Positions 1 through 9,727 of a stretch of 64,000 bases of DNA are shown piece by piece. The stretch is from Pseudomonadota bacterium (GTDB taxonomy: Bacteria > Pseudomonadota > Gammaproteobacteria > Burkholderiales > Burkholderiaceae_B): the NCBI GenBank assembly GCA_023389155.1, contig JAEWEV010000011.1, positions 319,451 through 383,450 of the forward strand, written 5' to 3'. The position numbers and the translations under genes were made by a program. Under the pieces are notes generated by a model. The model was given only the letters and a program-made list of their open reading frames with translations. It was not told where the DNA came from and did no database searches. Numbering within the stretch: the stretch's first letter is position 1; each line of letters opens with the position of its first letter.

Positions 1-124
1 GAATTTCCGAACTGGCATGGGACACTATTTGGCCTTGGCTGGACCCAAACTAAACGGAAACAGAAAGTAAGGGCAATACCAATTTCAGGCGTTGCTCTTA
101 ACTTCCATGTCTGAGATGGCATAG
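1..124. other. left edge, no gene assigned
   Basis: Two plus-strand frames are open from the edge, one closing at about 50 and one at about 113, so the 3' end of a rightward gene could lie here. Neither short translation is recognisable. Composition resembles the AT-richer island that follows. No repeat or terminator is evident. Confidence 0.3.
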
Positions 125-1942
125 CTAAGCTGCTGCCTCATGATCATTGTCTTCCATCTCACTGAGATAATGATCGAGCATCTCCCCCCATTTATTTCTA
201 CTAAATTTATAATGAGTTAGCGCTTTTTCGCTTACCGCTTCATTTTCCATTCTCGCCCATGCTGCAAGTGCCATAAGCAACATAAATTTGTTCTCCTCTG
301 AGGCATTATCAAAGTAATTAGAAAAAAACGGATGTGATGTATTTAATTGCAGCAAAGTCACTCCATACTGCTTGGTAACGTCAAAGAATTTTGTTGAATC
401 GTTCTCAATATAATCAATTTTAAAATTCAAATGCCTTTTTAAAATGTCCAAAGACATCTCCTGTGCTTTTTCAGGTTCCACTCCTTCTGACGTCATCCAC
501 TCCGACAGCGAGGTTGAAGTAAGAGGCAACTCTACCGGATCTGGCCCGTAACCCTCGCGGTCGCGTGCTGCATTCATACTCGTTACTCTCTCTTCTACCT
601 GCGCAACAGCCGGAGCATTATTCTGACTGATCTTATTCTTTTTCCCGCCAACATCCAGTGACTGAACTTTTTTGAAAAGAGCCGATCGATAGTCAGCAAC
701 TATCTTGGAAAGAGCGTACATATAATTTAAAGGATCTGCATTATCTTTCAAATCGTCTCTATATGCGTCACTGTCAAAAAAACCTGCCTGAGCAGCATCG
801 TCGTCGATTGAGAGTTTATGAAAGTTAACCGCAGATTGCTTATTATTTGAGACTCCAAAGAAACTATCAAGTTCAGGGTTAAATTGAACCTCGATCCCAA
901 ACCATCGATCTAAAAATCTGTCCCCAGTAAAATCCTGAATCAAGTCTAATTCGCGATCAGCGCGCATTAAAGAAACGCCAATATTCCCCTGCATATGTTT
1001 ACCCCACTCTGTACTCCCAGGTAGGCCATTACTCTCTCGCCTAATCGCATCTACAACGGTTTTTTTTATAACGCTCGCTAGCACAACCACTTCACAGGGC
1101 TTCCCATCGACAACAACAGTCAAAGCTTGCCGATCGAACACCTCAAAAGGCTCAATACCTGTATAAGGTTTTGGTAAATCCTTCAGCGACGAACTCGCAG
1201 TCAAATATAGCGGATCGTTCGGTTTGAAGTCTCGCTTATCGAAACGATCATGTTCTTGTAAATATTGTGTTGTAGGGTCCTCAAACAATGGGACAAAGCT
1301 AATCCGGACATCTCCTCGCGCAATAAATTTCCTATAGATTCTGCCAACCAATAACTCACAGTGCTTAAATATTGACGCGGCAGTTTTCCAAACAATTCTA
1401 TCCAATTTACTCCACAATACTAATGTCCCTGAATTTCCAATTCGGGCATCAACAGCGTCTATTATGTCAGTCGGCAGTGCACGTGAAATCGGGGCTGGAA
1501 TATTTTCTAACACACCAGATTTTATTTCATCTATATCAAGGTAGGTGTATAGCGGATCACATCCTTCAGTCCAACTCCATACCTCAACCCGTCGACATTG
1601 CGAAATGCTGGAATTTGGCAGACCCATTCCGAATTTCCCCATCCCTTTCGGATCTTTTCTATGTTCAGAAGCACCAAACTCAAGAGCTTGGTACAAAACA
1701 TCAGCCGTCATTCCTTTGCCGTTGTCCAGTATCGCAATTCTATCTATTTGCTTAACGTTTCTTACGTTCTTTATATTCGGTTTCTCAATGCAAATAAACT
1801 GAACATGACTTGCTTTTGCTTGAATGCTGTTGTCAATAAGCTCAGATAGGGCATAAGCAGCATTTTTATACCCGTTATCTCTCATTGAATCAATTGCGAT
1901 GCTTCCCCTGATAAATGGCTTCGCAGCAATACTGATCTCCAT
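125..1942 (-). CDS. GHKL (HSP90-like) ATPase of the defence island
   Basis: About 605 residues. The N-terminal third is a GHKL ATPase fold: an N-box SELIDNSIQA near residues 33-42, a G1 box LDNGKGM near 72-78 and a glycine-rich lid GKFGMGLP near 102-109. This resembles the HATPase_c_3 domains of MORC and MutL-like proteins. The remaining 450 residues have no recognisable catalytic motif. I chose the ATG at 1942, which follows a GGAGA motif and lies 2 bp past the helicase stop; a TTG at 1969 would overlap the helicase gene. It is the last gene of a two-gene unit with the helicase. ATP-driven dimer clamping on DNA is the general role of the fold; the role here, as part of the restriction or effector arm of the phosphorothioation locus, is inferred from position. 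Confidence 0.85.
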   Translation of the reverse strand: MEISIAAKPFIRGSIAIDSMRDNGYKNAAYALSELIDNSIQAKASHVQFICIEKPNIKNVRNVKQIDRIAILDNGKGMTADVLYQALEFGASEHRKDPKGMGKFGMGLPNSSISQCRRVEVWSWTEGCDPLYTYLDIDEIKSGVLENIPAPISRALPTDIIDAVDARIGNSGTLVLWSKLDRIVWKTAASIFKHCELLVGRIYRKFIARGDVRISFVPLFEDPTTQYLQEHDRFDKRDFKPNDPLYLTASSSLKDLPKPYTGIEPFEVFDRQALTVVVDGKPCEVVVLASVIKKTVVDAIRRESNGLPGSTEWGKHMQGNIGVSLMRADRELDLIQDFTGDRFLDRWFGIEVQFNPELDSFFGVSNNKQSAVNFHKLSIDDDAAQAGFFDSDAYRDDLKDNADPLNYMYALSKIVADYRSALFKKVQSLDVGGKKNKISQNNAPAVAQVEERVTSMNAARDREGYGPDPVELPLTSTSLSEWMTSEGVEPEKAQEMSLDILKRHLNFKIDYIENDSTKFFDVTKQYGVTLLQLNTSHPFFSNYFDNASEENKFMLLMALAAWARMENEAVSEKALTHYKFSRNKWGEMLDHYLSEMEDNDHEAAA

Positions 1943-1944
1943 TT

Positions 1945-3618
1945 CTAATCTCTCCAATTTTGATCCCAATACTCAAAGGCTTTAAAAACACTTTGAAACT
2001 CAGGTATGTTGTCATTAACGGTGTAAATTCTGCATTCTCTATTTCCTCCGCCCTTCTGCCCGCGCATTGCTCGGCCTGCCATTTGCGAATACTCAACCAG
2101 AGATGCGGTAGGTCGAGCAATTACCGCGACGTTCGTACAGGGCGCATCGAAACCAGCGACTAGAACCCCATAATTGAACAAAACTCGGACCTTCCTGTCC
2201 TTATAGTCCTGTATTGCTGCTGCGCGAATGTCCTGCGGCGTCTCCGCATCAACAGAACGACACGACACACCTTGGGCCGCCAATATAATCGCAAGCTCTG
2301 AAGAATGATTCCGAGTGCACGCAAATACAATTATTTGTGAGCCAGGATCATGGAGCTCTTCATTTAACGTATCAAGGAGCTTTACATTTCTGCTTGAGTT
2401 GCTGGAAAGAACTTCATATAGCTCTGAGTTACTCATATCAAGCTGACCTGAATCAAAAGTTAGCTTATCGGCATTGTTATAGTTGATTGGTATAAACTTG
2501 GGTCTTGCGAGATATTTCTGGTCGAAGAGGTATTCCAGAGGTGACGAGTATGTGGCGACCTCCATAGTAATTCGGCGATTTTGGAAAAAATTACTTAACC
2601 GATCGTTTTCAGTTTCGACTTTCTCTCCAAAACCATGCAATCTACCTGGTGTTGCAGTAAGGCCCAGAAGAAATGCCCCATCTGCCGATTTCTCCACAAA
2701 CTCGTTTACTAACGCAGCATAAGTTGTAGCAATTGCTTTATGTGCTTCATCAAAGATAACAAGTGTTGTCCTTTCCTTCAGTTTAGAAAAAAGCTCTTTT
2801 TTTGCAGATTGCCCTACTCTATTGAGTTTCTGCAAGCTACCAACAAAAAAACCGCTTCTAATACCACTGATTGATAGTTGTGAACTACCGAAATATGCAT
2901 ATGCGTGAACACTTTGTATGCCCAAGGCTGCCCAAGCCCTGTTAAATTCCATGAGGGCCTGACTACAAAGCTCGTTTCTATCAGCCAACCAAATTACTAG
3001 CGCATCCGGGTTAACTCGCAATATATTGCAAGCAATGTGCATCGCTGTTCTCGTTTTTCCAGCGCCAGTTGGAAGATGTAGTAAACATCTTGAAAGTCGT
3101 GATTTTCGATTACGCTCGTCAGCATTGGAAAATTCATAATAGTATTTGTTGAATTGTGCTAGACAGCGCCGTTGATAATCGTGTAACGGATATTGAGGAT
3201 CGACTAAATAGACATCTTGTTGCGTAATAGTTAACGTCTTAAGCCGATTGAACTCGTACTCCAAGCCCATTGCGGAGTACAGACGAGTATCTCGATCCTG
3301 ATAAAGTTTAACTAGTAATTCATATTCTGCACGACCAACGTTCTGAGTAGTATTTCCTTTGGACAATGCCTCAACGATTGAAGTAACTTGCGTTGAACTA
3401 AGCCTTTGTATCAATTTTTTAAATATTGCTGGCTCTTTTAATAAATTCAATCCCACCGTCTCATAGACTACATTTACGAGATCTAATTCAGATTCATTAT
3501 CTAATTCTAATGTCGCTAAGACTTTGTTTTGTGCGTCCGTTAAAAGGCCTCTCAAATCGGTGTCCGAAAGATTCTTTAAAAGATTCCGTAACATGAGAAA
3601 TAATCGCCATTTTCGCAT
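1945..3618 (-). CDS. superfamily 2 DEAH-box helicase, restriction-type
   Basis: 557 residues. About 140 N-terminal residues are uncharacterised. They are followed by a PLHDYQ segment, Walker A PTGAGKT near 183-189, DEAH at 290-293, TATPGR near 321-326, and the C-terminal motif VI QMAGRAMRG. This is the helicase/translocase core found in type I and III restriction enzymes and in many phage-defence loci. The start is uncertain: ATGs at 3618 and 3594 both lack a good ribosome-binding site, and the second gives a protein beginning MLRNLLKN. It is divergent from the PLD-like gene, about 48 bp away, and directly upstream of the GHKL ATPase gene. It is probably the motor of the effector module. No nuclease domain is fused, so any cutting must come from a partner. 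Confidence 0.9.
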   Translation of the reverse strand: MRKWRLFLMLRNLLKNLSDTDLRGLLTDAQNKVLATLELDNESELDLVNVVYETVGLNLLKEPAIFKKLIQRLSSTQVTSIVEALSKGNTTQNVGRAEYELLVKLYQDRDTRLYSAMGLEYEFNRLKTLTITQQDVYLVDPQYPLHDYQRRCLAQFNKYYYEFSNADERNRKSRLSRCLLHLPTGAGKTRTAMHIACNILRVNPDALVIWLADRNELCSQALMEFNRAWAALGIQSVHAYAYFGSSQLSISGIRSGFFVGSLQKLNRVGQSAKKELFSKLKERTTLVIFDEAHKAIATTYAALVNEFVEKSADGAFLLGLTATPGRLHGFGEKVETENDRLSNFFQNRRITMEVATYSSPLEYLFDQKYLARPKFIPINYNNADKLTFDSGQLDMSNSELYEVLSSNSSRNVKLLDTLNEELHDPGSQIIVFACTRNHSSELAIILAAQGVSCRSVDAETPQDIRAAAIQDYKDRKVRVLFNYGVLVAGFDAPCTNVAVIARPTASLVEYSQMAGRAMRGQKGGGNRECRIYTVNDNIPEFQSVFKAFEYWDQNWRD

Positions 3619-3666
3619 CTATAATATTTACATTCTATATCAAATATTTCATTTGAATACATAATT

Positions 3667-4572
3667 ATGATCCTAGGTTCGAAATTTAGCGAATATTTGG
3701 CTAGTCGAATACCCACGACGACTCGCCTAATAATAATATCTGCGTACGTTACAAAAACCGCTTTGGAATGGATCTGTAAAATCGTGAGATACGATTGCCA
3801 GGTTGTTATCGTCGGTCGATTCAATCCTTACGATTTTACGAGAGGCTCTAGCGACTTTGGAGCAATTCTGTTTGCGCAGCAAAAGGGCTGGGAAGTGAGA
3901 ATGCTGGGCACCCTGCACGCGAAAATATATTGTTTTGATAATGAGGAAATTTTTGTCGGTAGCGCCAATATGACAAACAATGGCCTTTCGTTACTAGGAG
4001 ATGGCAACCTAGAAATTATGACTAAGGCAGAACCAACCGGGCCCAACCTAAATCTAATTTACTCCGTTATAAATGGAGCGGTAATGATCGACGAAGGAAC
4101 TGCTCTCAAAATGAGCATGTACCTTCAGTCGAAGAGCGAAACTGAACTACTCACACCGGACAAAGCTCAGTGGCCCCAGAGCATTGTTCAACTTAGAGAA
4201 GATATTTTCGTTGCCGACTTCCCACTTGAGAGCTATGGAAAAAATCGACATTTGCCTTTCCATTCCCTTCAATTTGTTCAATTGGACAATTCGTGTGAGT
4301 CGGAACAAAAAGCTTTGTTCAAAAACTCCGTCGCTTACAAATGGCTCGAAACAACGATTAGCAAAACGCAAGAGCAAAGTGCATCGTTTGGATATTTATC
4401 GCAGCAGCTCCATAACGCTCTTTGTGACCAACCAGCGCCTTATCGTAAAAAAGTCAAAGATCTTTTATTTAATCTGATAACCTACGTAGAACAACTTGCA
4501 AAGGACGATATAAAAATTAGTGTTCCGCGTCACTCCACAATATTAACTTTAATCCCAAAAAATCATTTATGA
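3667..4572 (+). CDS. phospholipase-D-like (single HKD) protein
   Basis: 301 residues with one HKD motif: H84-x-K86-x4-D91, followed by GSANMT near 98-103. A single HKD usually means a homodimer, as in Nuc and BfiI-type nucleases, so a DNA-cutting role is likely; the substrate is not shown by sequence. The C-terminal 150 residues are not recognisable. It is the only gene on the plus strand between the helicase and sspD. It is divergent from the helicase, with a TATAAT hexamer at 3620-3625 between them. It ends tail to tail with sspD, with a 10-bp overlap of coding ends. This packing ties it to the locus. Confidence 0.8.
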   Translation: MILGSKFSEYLASRIPTTTRLIIISAYVTKTALEWICKIVRYDCQVVIVGRFNPYDFTRGSSDFGAILFAQQKGWEVRMLGTLHAKIYCFDNEEIFVGSANMTNNGLSLLGDGNLEIMTKAEPTGPNLNLIYSVINGAVMIDEGTALKMSMYLQSKSETELLTPDKAQWPQSIVQLREDIFVADFPLESYGKNRHLPFHSLQFVQLDNSCESEQKALFKNSVAYKWLETTISKTQEQSASFGYLSQQLHNALCDQPAPYRKKVKDLLFNLITYVEQLAKDDIKISVPRHSTILTLIPKNHL

Positions 4573-5405
4573 CACGCAATGCAGACTTTGCTTTTACCGT
4601 ATAGGTCGTCAAGATCGATCTCTGTAGAATCCGGACGTAGTGGGTTGATTTTTATGCGCTTCTTATGCATCTCAACTTTCTTTTCGTAATCAGCCTTGAT
4701 TTCTGCGACACGTTCTGGGCGAGATAGTTCAGTTAAAGACTCTCTTTCTGACCAAGTGAAAGGCGTCTGGTTTTCCATAGCTTCTTTTTCATATCGCTTT
4801 GCCTCGTCAAACGCTTCTGGATGTCTTTCTAGCAAGCCAACCCATTCAATTTTTCTTTGAAAAAAACAAAAAGTGCAACCACTTCGAGAGCGCCAATTGT
4901 AATAAGCCGGCAACCCCAAGCCCGAATTTTTTAAGATATCCATGACACCTGCTTTGTCAACGTGAGCATCTTTAAATGGCAATTTGACTATCAGTTTTTC
5001 GTTATTAGATTCGAACCCGGTACGATATTCTTCATCAGAACGGATAGCCACGTATGAATAAACAGTGTAGCCCTGGTCGAGAAACCCCTTTACCCAATCC
5101 TCAAAGGGCTTGAGTTTCATTTTGATGGTGCACCAACGTGCCTGCGGAGACGGGAGAAAATTATTATGTTGCAATAGCCAGAAGTCAAAATCACGATTGG
5201 GATTAATTCGCAATATGGGTTTACCTAAATATCCTTCTAAATATGACAAATACTCATACACTTCGGGCAACTCCTTACCCGTATCAGTAAAAAAGTAATC
5301 AATATCCAGTTCTGGATGATGGTCGCGCATGTATACAGCCAGCGCGGCACTGTCTTTTCCGCCAGAGACACCAAGAACATGTTTGATTTTGCTCACTTTA
5401 GTCAC
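4563..5405 (-). CDS. sspD: SspD/DndC-like PAPS-reductase-family ATP pyrophosphatase
   Basis: 280 residues. The PP-loop SGGKDS lies at residues 14-19, as in PAPS reductases, DndC and SspD, where ATP activates the DNA backbone for sulfur insertion. Cysteines in RWC, CTFC and the extreme C-terminal CIACHK could bind an Fe-S cluster. It overlaps the end of the ATPase gene by 8 bp, so it is translated with sspC. In known Ssp systems SspD works with SspB and SspC to insert sulfur mobilised by the desulfurase SspA, giving single-stranded phosphorothioate. Plain PAPS reductase is excluded in practice by context, because no other assimilatory sulfate gene is near. The symbol rests on gene order and fold, not on an alignment. 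Confidence 0.82.
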   Translation of the reverse strand: MTKVSKIKHVLGVSGGKDSAALAVYMRDHHPELDIDYFFTDTGKELPEVYEYLSYLEGYLGKPILRINPNRDFDFWLLQHNNFLPSPQARWCTIKMKLKPFEDWVKGFLDQGYTVYSYVAIRSDEEYRTGFESNNEKLIVKLPFKDAHVDKAGVMDILKNSGLGLPAYYNWRSRSGCTFCFFQRKIEWVGLLERHPEAFDEAKRYEKEAMENQTPFTWSERESLTELSRPERVAEIKADYEKKVEMHKKRIKINPLRPDSTEIDLDDLYGKSKVCIACHK

Positions 5406-8400
5406 CTAAATTTTCTATTAAACGTGCAAGAACTGCAATTTTCAGTCGATCATTACCTAATTGCGCAATCGAATCACTCAAGGCCTTAAGTTTTTCATCA
5501 ATCAACGGCTCTTCATGGTCAAACACGTCCGCATCTAAAAACGAGCTGGAAACTTTTGTTGTTCCTTTTGCGACAACTCCAATCCGATATCGTCCGGCGC
5601 TACCACTCTCAACTTTTGCGTAAATCTCTGCGCGGTTAAACATATCGCACATCACAGAGAGCCGCTGACCGGCCCGTTCAAGATCCTGATCAATCCAATC
5701 GGACGTTGGTTTATCTGCCAAGAGACTAACAATTGCTGCCATTTCATCGTCCCTTCCTCCAAAGGTAGAAAGTCTGGAAATGAATGCATCAGTCTTGAAA
5801 TCTCCAGACTTACCCCGGATCATTTTTGCTCTGGACTGAACAATCCCGAATCGTTTTTCATCGCTTGGATCAATCCTCAAGTCCTTAAACATTTCATTTT
5901 CAAACCGAGCCATAAGATCTGGAAATGCCACGTGGAGCTCTTTCAGTGACGCAATTACCTGCGTTGATTTTTCGACATCAGAGTTTCCAGCTTCAAACAA
6001 CGAAGGAATACTCTCGAATAACAGTTTATTCGGATCATCTGCGTTACGTATGAAATCCCTTAACTGCAATGTGGTTCTATTAAGTTGTTTAGTTCTGTGG
6101 GTCCACTTGTCCAATGCATCCACAATGTAGACAAGCGCTCGCGCAACGGCTAGCGGTTGATTTTCAATATAGCCGCCAGTGTTCAACTCGGCAGTTTGAT
6201 TTAATTTGATTGCTAATAATCGTATCCACTTTTGTTCATTATGAGCATGACCCACTGAAAGCAAACCGATTAGTCGTGGAGCTTTAATGAGGTAATCAAT
6301 AAGCAAGTCGTCCACATGGGTTTGATAGTGATCTTCGATGTAGCATGCAATATTATTAACGTTCGATAAAATATAGCTGACTAATAATACCGGGAGCAGG
6401 CCTTTTTTTACGCCGTATGGGCTTTGCTGCCAGCGTTGATAGATTTGCTCTGCAGTGATCGCGGACTCACACTGCTGTAAATACTTGTCAGTATCGGCCC
6501 ATAATAAAGCCAGTCCCGAATCCCGCTCACCTGCACTCTCTGGGCGCACGAATGCAAAACCAGTCTCTGTTTCTACGTGCAAACGATTTTTCTGGAGTAT
6601 TGAGCGGTACAGCCCCATTTCAGGAGGAAAACCCTGGATGCCTAAATCTTGCTTATCACGATTCAAGACCATTCGTTTCAACAAAGCGTTCAACGCCGCA
6701 TTTGCATTGCTGGACGGCTTTTCTCTATTCAGCATCTCGTTCATGATGCAAGGAGACGCGCCAAAAGCACAATCGGCGATGTTTGACGCAATATCTGACA
6801 AATCTTCTTTTTCCAAAGACGAAGTAGTGGCACCAAGAGTCCAATCGGATAGATCAATTGTTTGGTAAAGCTCTTTCTCGATAATATTTCTCACGAAAGA
6901 AATTCGGTTTTGAACTTCTTTCCGCGCCACGATATCATTCACAATTCGGACATCATTATCGTCAATCCATTCTAGCGCCAGCAATTCTGAAGCGTATTCA
7001 CTGATTTTCAGATAATTGGTAGCTACGTTAATAGCGATATTTTTTAGCGACGGTGCGATCTCTGCGGTAATATTTTTCGCAAACTCAAATTGGCCTTGGT
7101 CGGTTGGGACTAATACAACGAAGGAGCCGATTAATGAATGATCTGTTTTCAGGTTCTTTAAAAAAAACGTAGTTTGCTCGCTAACAGGAAAGAGCTCAAT
7201 AGACATCCATCTTAAAGCGCCCGTTTGATGATAATGTCGCTTAGCCAAAACGGGTTTGAAATTCGCCACTGCACGAAGTTTGTCAAATCCGTTGCCTTGA
7301 ATTTTCGCATAGGCAACATCCAATGCTGCTTCAATATCAAAATCGCTGCCATCTGTTAGCACATAACCACTCGCGTATTTGCGATAGACAATGACTGATG
7401 ATTTACTCAAATCCTCGAGAATTTTAGCCAAAGCATTTTTGTCAAACAGCGTTTCCAACAACTGTGTATCTACAGATACGCCAGAATTGCCTTTTAGCAA
7501 GTTACAAACAGCAATTGTCTTCAATACCTTGCCATACAACTCGTTAGCGTGATTGTTGTATCGCGCAATTGCATCTTTGGCTACCAGCCACTGTTTCGAC
7601 TCAGCTGACACGCTGAGCAGCGAATCTAAATTCGTTTCCAGATAATCCCAAAGCATTGGGGGAGTATAGGTTTCGGCTTGTTCAACTGGAGTTTGACGAA
7701 GGTAGTCGCGAAAAGCCCTCGGTTCCGCGGACATTAGAAATGAAAAAATGCTACGTTGATTCTGTCCAAACCGCTTTTTTGACAATTCACATAGCAAAAC
7801 GGTCGTTAGCGGATGCAGCGGCCAGGTATTATTGAGTAGCGCCTCTAGTGCCTCCGTATCGATTTTTCTCGATCGACTTATATTTTGAACTACTGATGCA
7901 GTTTTATCACGGATACTTTTCTCAGAAACCTTCGACCCTGCCTTTTTCTCCATTGCCTGAGCAATGAGAAAAATCTGCTCGTCCGCTGAAATATTAACGG
8001 CGAGATCAACAAATCGACCTTGAATCTTGTTCCATTCATCCCTGACTTTTTTCGCCAGATTTCGTGCATATTCCATGAAAGACTGATGCAAGATACCAAT
8101 CAATACAATCCGACCTTCGCTTCGGTTCGCAATTTCCGCCAAGCGCTGGAAGAAATAAATATCGTCGGGCTCACTGTTTTTAGCAATTCCGTCAAAAACC
8201 TTTCCCATTTCATCTACAAATACGAGGATGCCAGCACCTTCGCGGGATCTATTTTGAATCTCAATAAGAATATCGTCTGTACTTGCAGCATCAAGCAATC
8301 CCATTTCGCGCTTAAATAGAACTGCAGGTGACTCTGTACTACCGGTAACGGTCAAAACTTGCCAGTGTTTCCTAGAATTCTGAAAGAACTCTCTAATTTC

Positions 8401-8697
8401 TTTGCCGTGACTAGTGACTAGTTTCTTGGCAGCAAGCTTGCGAAATGCAGCATTTTTCCCGGAAAGCGCAGTCAGAAATAGCGCAAGGCTAGACTTACCT
8501 GATCCGTAGGGGCCGGTCCATGTAAAGGCGCACTGCCCGGTCTCTTTGATATGCCGAACCATTGATTCCAGCAAGATTTCAAAGGACATGGGGCTATGGA
8601 ATTGCTCAATCGCACCAACATCGTTGCGGTCTAAACCGACATTGATGGATCGTTTAAATATTTCTTTCAGCTCAATTAGATCGGATAGATACTTCAT
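5398..8697 (-). CDS. sspC: SspC-like large P-loop ATPase
   Basis: 1099 residues. A P-loop GPYGSGKSS lies at about 62-70 and a Walker B ILVFVDEMG at about 157-165, in an N-terminal AAA-type ATPase domain of roughly 350 residues. The long remainder has no motif I can name. Its start overlaps the sspB stop by 4 bp (ATGA) and its stop overlaps sspD by 8 bp, so the three are a coupled operon. In Ssp systems SspC is the ATPase that supports the nicking and sulfur-exchange step. Large ATPases of similar shape also occur in BREX (BrxC-like), but no PglZ, methylase or BrxL is present here, which favours the phosphorothioation reading. Confidence 0.78.
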   Translation of the reverse strand: MKYLSDLIELKEIFKRSINVGLDRNDVGAIEQFHSPMSFEILLESMVRHIKETGQCAFTWTGPYGSGKSSLALFLTALSGKNAAFRKLAAKKLVTSHGKEIREFFQNSRKHWQVLTVTGSTESPAVLFKREMGLLDAASTDDILIEIQNRSREGAGILVFVDEMGKVFDGIAKNSEPDDIYFFQRLAEIANRSEGRIVLIGILHQSFMEYARNLAKKVRDEWNKIQGRFVDLAVNISADEQIFLIAQAMEKKAGSKVSEKSIRDKTASVVQNISRSRKIDTEALEALLNNTWPLHPLTTVLLCELSKKRFGQNQRSIFSFLMSAEPRAFRDYLRQTPVEQAETYTPPMLWDYLETNLDSLLSVSAESKQWLVAKDAIARYNNHANELYGKVLKTIAVCNLLKGNSGVSVDTQLLETLFDKNALAKILEDLSKSSVIVYRKYASGYVLTDGSDFDIEAALDVAYAKIQGNGFDKLRAVANFKPVLAKRHYHQTGALRWMSIELFPVSEQTTFFLKNLKTDHSLIGSFVVLVPTDQGQFEFAKNITAEIAPSLKNIAINVATNYLKISEYASELLALEWIDDNDVRIVNDIVARKEVQNRISFVRNIIEKELYQTIDLSDWTLGATTSSLEKEDLSDIASNIADCAFGASPCIMNEMLNREKPSSNANAALNALLKRMVLNRDKQDLGIQGFPPEMGLYRSILQKNRLHVETETGFAFVRPESAGERDSGLALLWADTDKYLQQCESAITAEQIYQRWQQSPYGVKKGLLPVLLVSYILSNVNNIACYIEDHYQTHVDDLLIDYLIKAPRLIGLLSVGHAHNEQKWIRLLAIKLNQTAELNTGGYIENQPLAVARALVYIVDALDKWTHRTKQLNRTTLQLRDFIRNADDPNKLLFESIPSLFEAGNSDVEKSTQVIASLKELHVAFPDLMARFENEMFKDLRIDPSDEKRFGIVQSRAKMIRGKSGDFKTDAFISRLSTFGGRDDEMAAIVSLLADKPTSDWIDQDLERAGQRLSVMCDMFNRAEIYAKVESGSAGRYRIGVVAKGTTKVSSSFLDADVFDHEEPLIDEKLKALSDSIAQLGNDRLKIAVLARLIENLGD

Positions 8698-9623
8698 TTC
8701 GCACTTGCTCGATTTTTGTAAGAGTTTCTAAAAATAGCCATCGAATCTTTTACCAACTTTTGAGGGTCGCGATTTGTAGAAAATTGTCTGACACCAGCAG
8801 TTTCCGACCATTTAATATCAATATCCAATAGCGCTATTCGTTCGGCATAATCAATGATCGAATTTTCGTCCAGAAGGAATACCCGACCAGGAGATTTTTC
8901 ATCGTATGTCGCGGCTTCTAAAGAAAGCGTCCGGGCAGAAGGAAACGCTTCGCTCCAAAACCGCATGAGAAAATACAAAAACGCTTTCTCAGAAAGATTA
9001 GGTTTAGGCCCACGCACTAGTTCTATCGCGTCGTTTTCAATGCGATTGATCAAACCCAGCTCTACTAATGGCCCCTCAACCGATTCTTCGGTCAATGCAT
9101 TTGTCTTCGCAGATTTACGGTGAGTGTAGTTTCGAATGAAGCATTCAATGTCTCGCTTCAGAGTCAAATCTGACGGATGTTTTATATCTTGTTCGTCGAG
9201 ATGCTGCTTAATTGCTCTTGCGAAAGTATCACGATCCAATTGCGGCTTATTATTTTTGTTAAAAAGCCAATAGTAGGTGATCAAATGCTCCTGTGTTACC
9301 AGCTCCCAATGAATAAGCCAGATGGAACTGTCAGATTCAAACCAGGGATCCAAACCCGTTTTCTGATTAAAGAGGCTGTCGGCTATCTCTGTATTTTCCA
9401 GCCGTCCTTCATCGAGTACCTTCACTAATTTAGTGTGCACCGCCCAGTGTCGCATGGCGTTTAGCATATTTTTTCCTACACCGAAATCTGCAATCGCCGA
9501 GTCCCTGGTAAATATCGTTTTTGAGTTTTCACCAGCCGTAACTATTTGATCGTAAACCTTTTTTAGCCACCCATACCTTAAGGGAAATGTTTCGTGACCT
9601 GAAAATACGGGCTTCTCATGCAT
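8694..9623 (-). CDS. sspB: SspB-like DUF4007 protein
   Basis: 309 residues. It opens with FSGHETFPLRYGWLKK, the hallmark start of DUF4007 proteins. This family sits beside PAPS-reductase-like genes in phosphorothioation loci. From memory of the Ssp literature, SspB is the nickase that opens one strand for sulfur insertion; I could not check that by alignment. It is the first gene of the leftward sspBCD operon and overlaps sspC by 4 bp. It is divergent from the cysteine desulfurase gene across 104 bp, the same arrangement reported for sspA and sspBCD. Confidence 0.8.
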   Translation of the reverse strand: MHEKPVFSGHETFPLRYGWLKKVYDQIVTAGENSKTIFTRDSAIADFGVGKNMLNAMRHWAVHTKLVKVLDEGRLENTEIADSLFNQKTGLDPWFESDSSIWLIHWELVTQEHLITYYWLFNKNNKPQLDRDTFARAIKQHLDEQDIKHPSDLTLKRDIECFIRNYTHRKSAKTNALTEESVEGPLVELGLINRIENDAIELVRGPKPNLSEKAFLYFLMRFWSEAFPSARTLSLEAATYDEKSPGRVFLLDENSIIDYAERIALLDIDIKWSETAGVRQFSTNRDPQKLVKDSMAIFRNSYKNRASAK

Positions 9624-9727
9624 TTTTATACCTTAAAAATTTCGGAACTGGAGACTGCCTCCAATCAGCTATTATTCTATAATAAATCTTACAGTACTCA
9701 TAGAATCGGCTTCTACTTTATCTTTTT
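9624..9727. promoter_or_regulatory. divergent promoter region sspA / sspBCD
   Basis: 104 bp of AT-rich DNA separates the two start codons. A TATAAT hexamer at 9678-9683 is placed to serve as the -10 of sspA; no good -35 is evident. The reverse strand has TATTAT and TATAGA hexamers overlapping the same spot, so the two promoters probably overlap. Confidence 0.5.

Noticed and set aside
4563..5405. Assimilatory PAPS/APS reductase
   Set aside because: The PP-loop is shared, but the gene overlaps the sspC-like gene and no sulfate assimilation gene is near.
1..9651. 15-bp near-match (13 of 15) between the left edge (1-15) and 9637-9651, as a possible att or island repeat
   Set aside because: Two mismatches over 15 bp, and the second copy lies between sspB and sspA inside the locus rather than at its boundary; chance is the better explanation.
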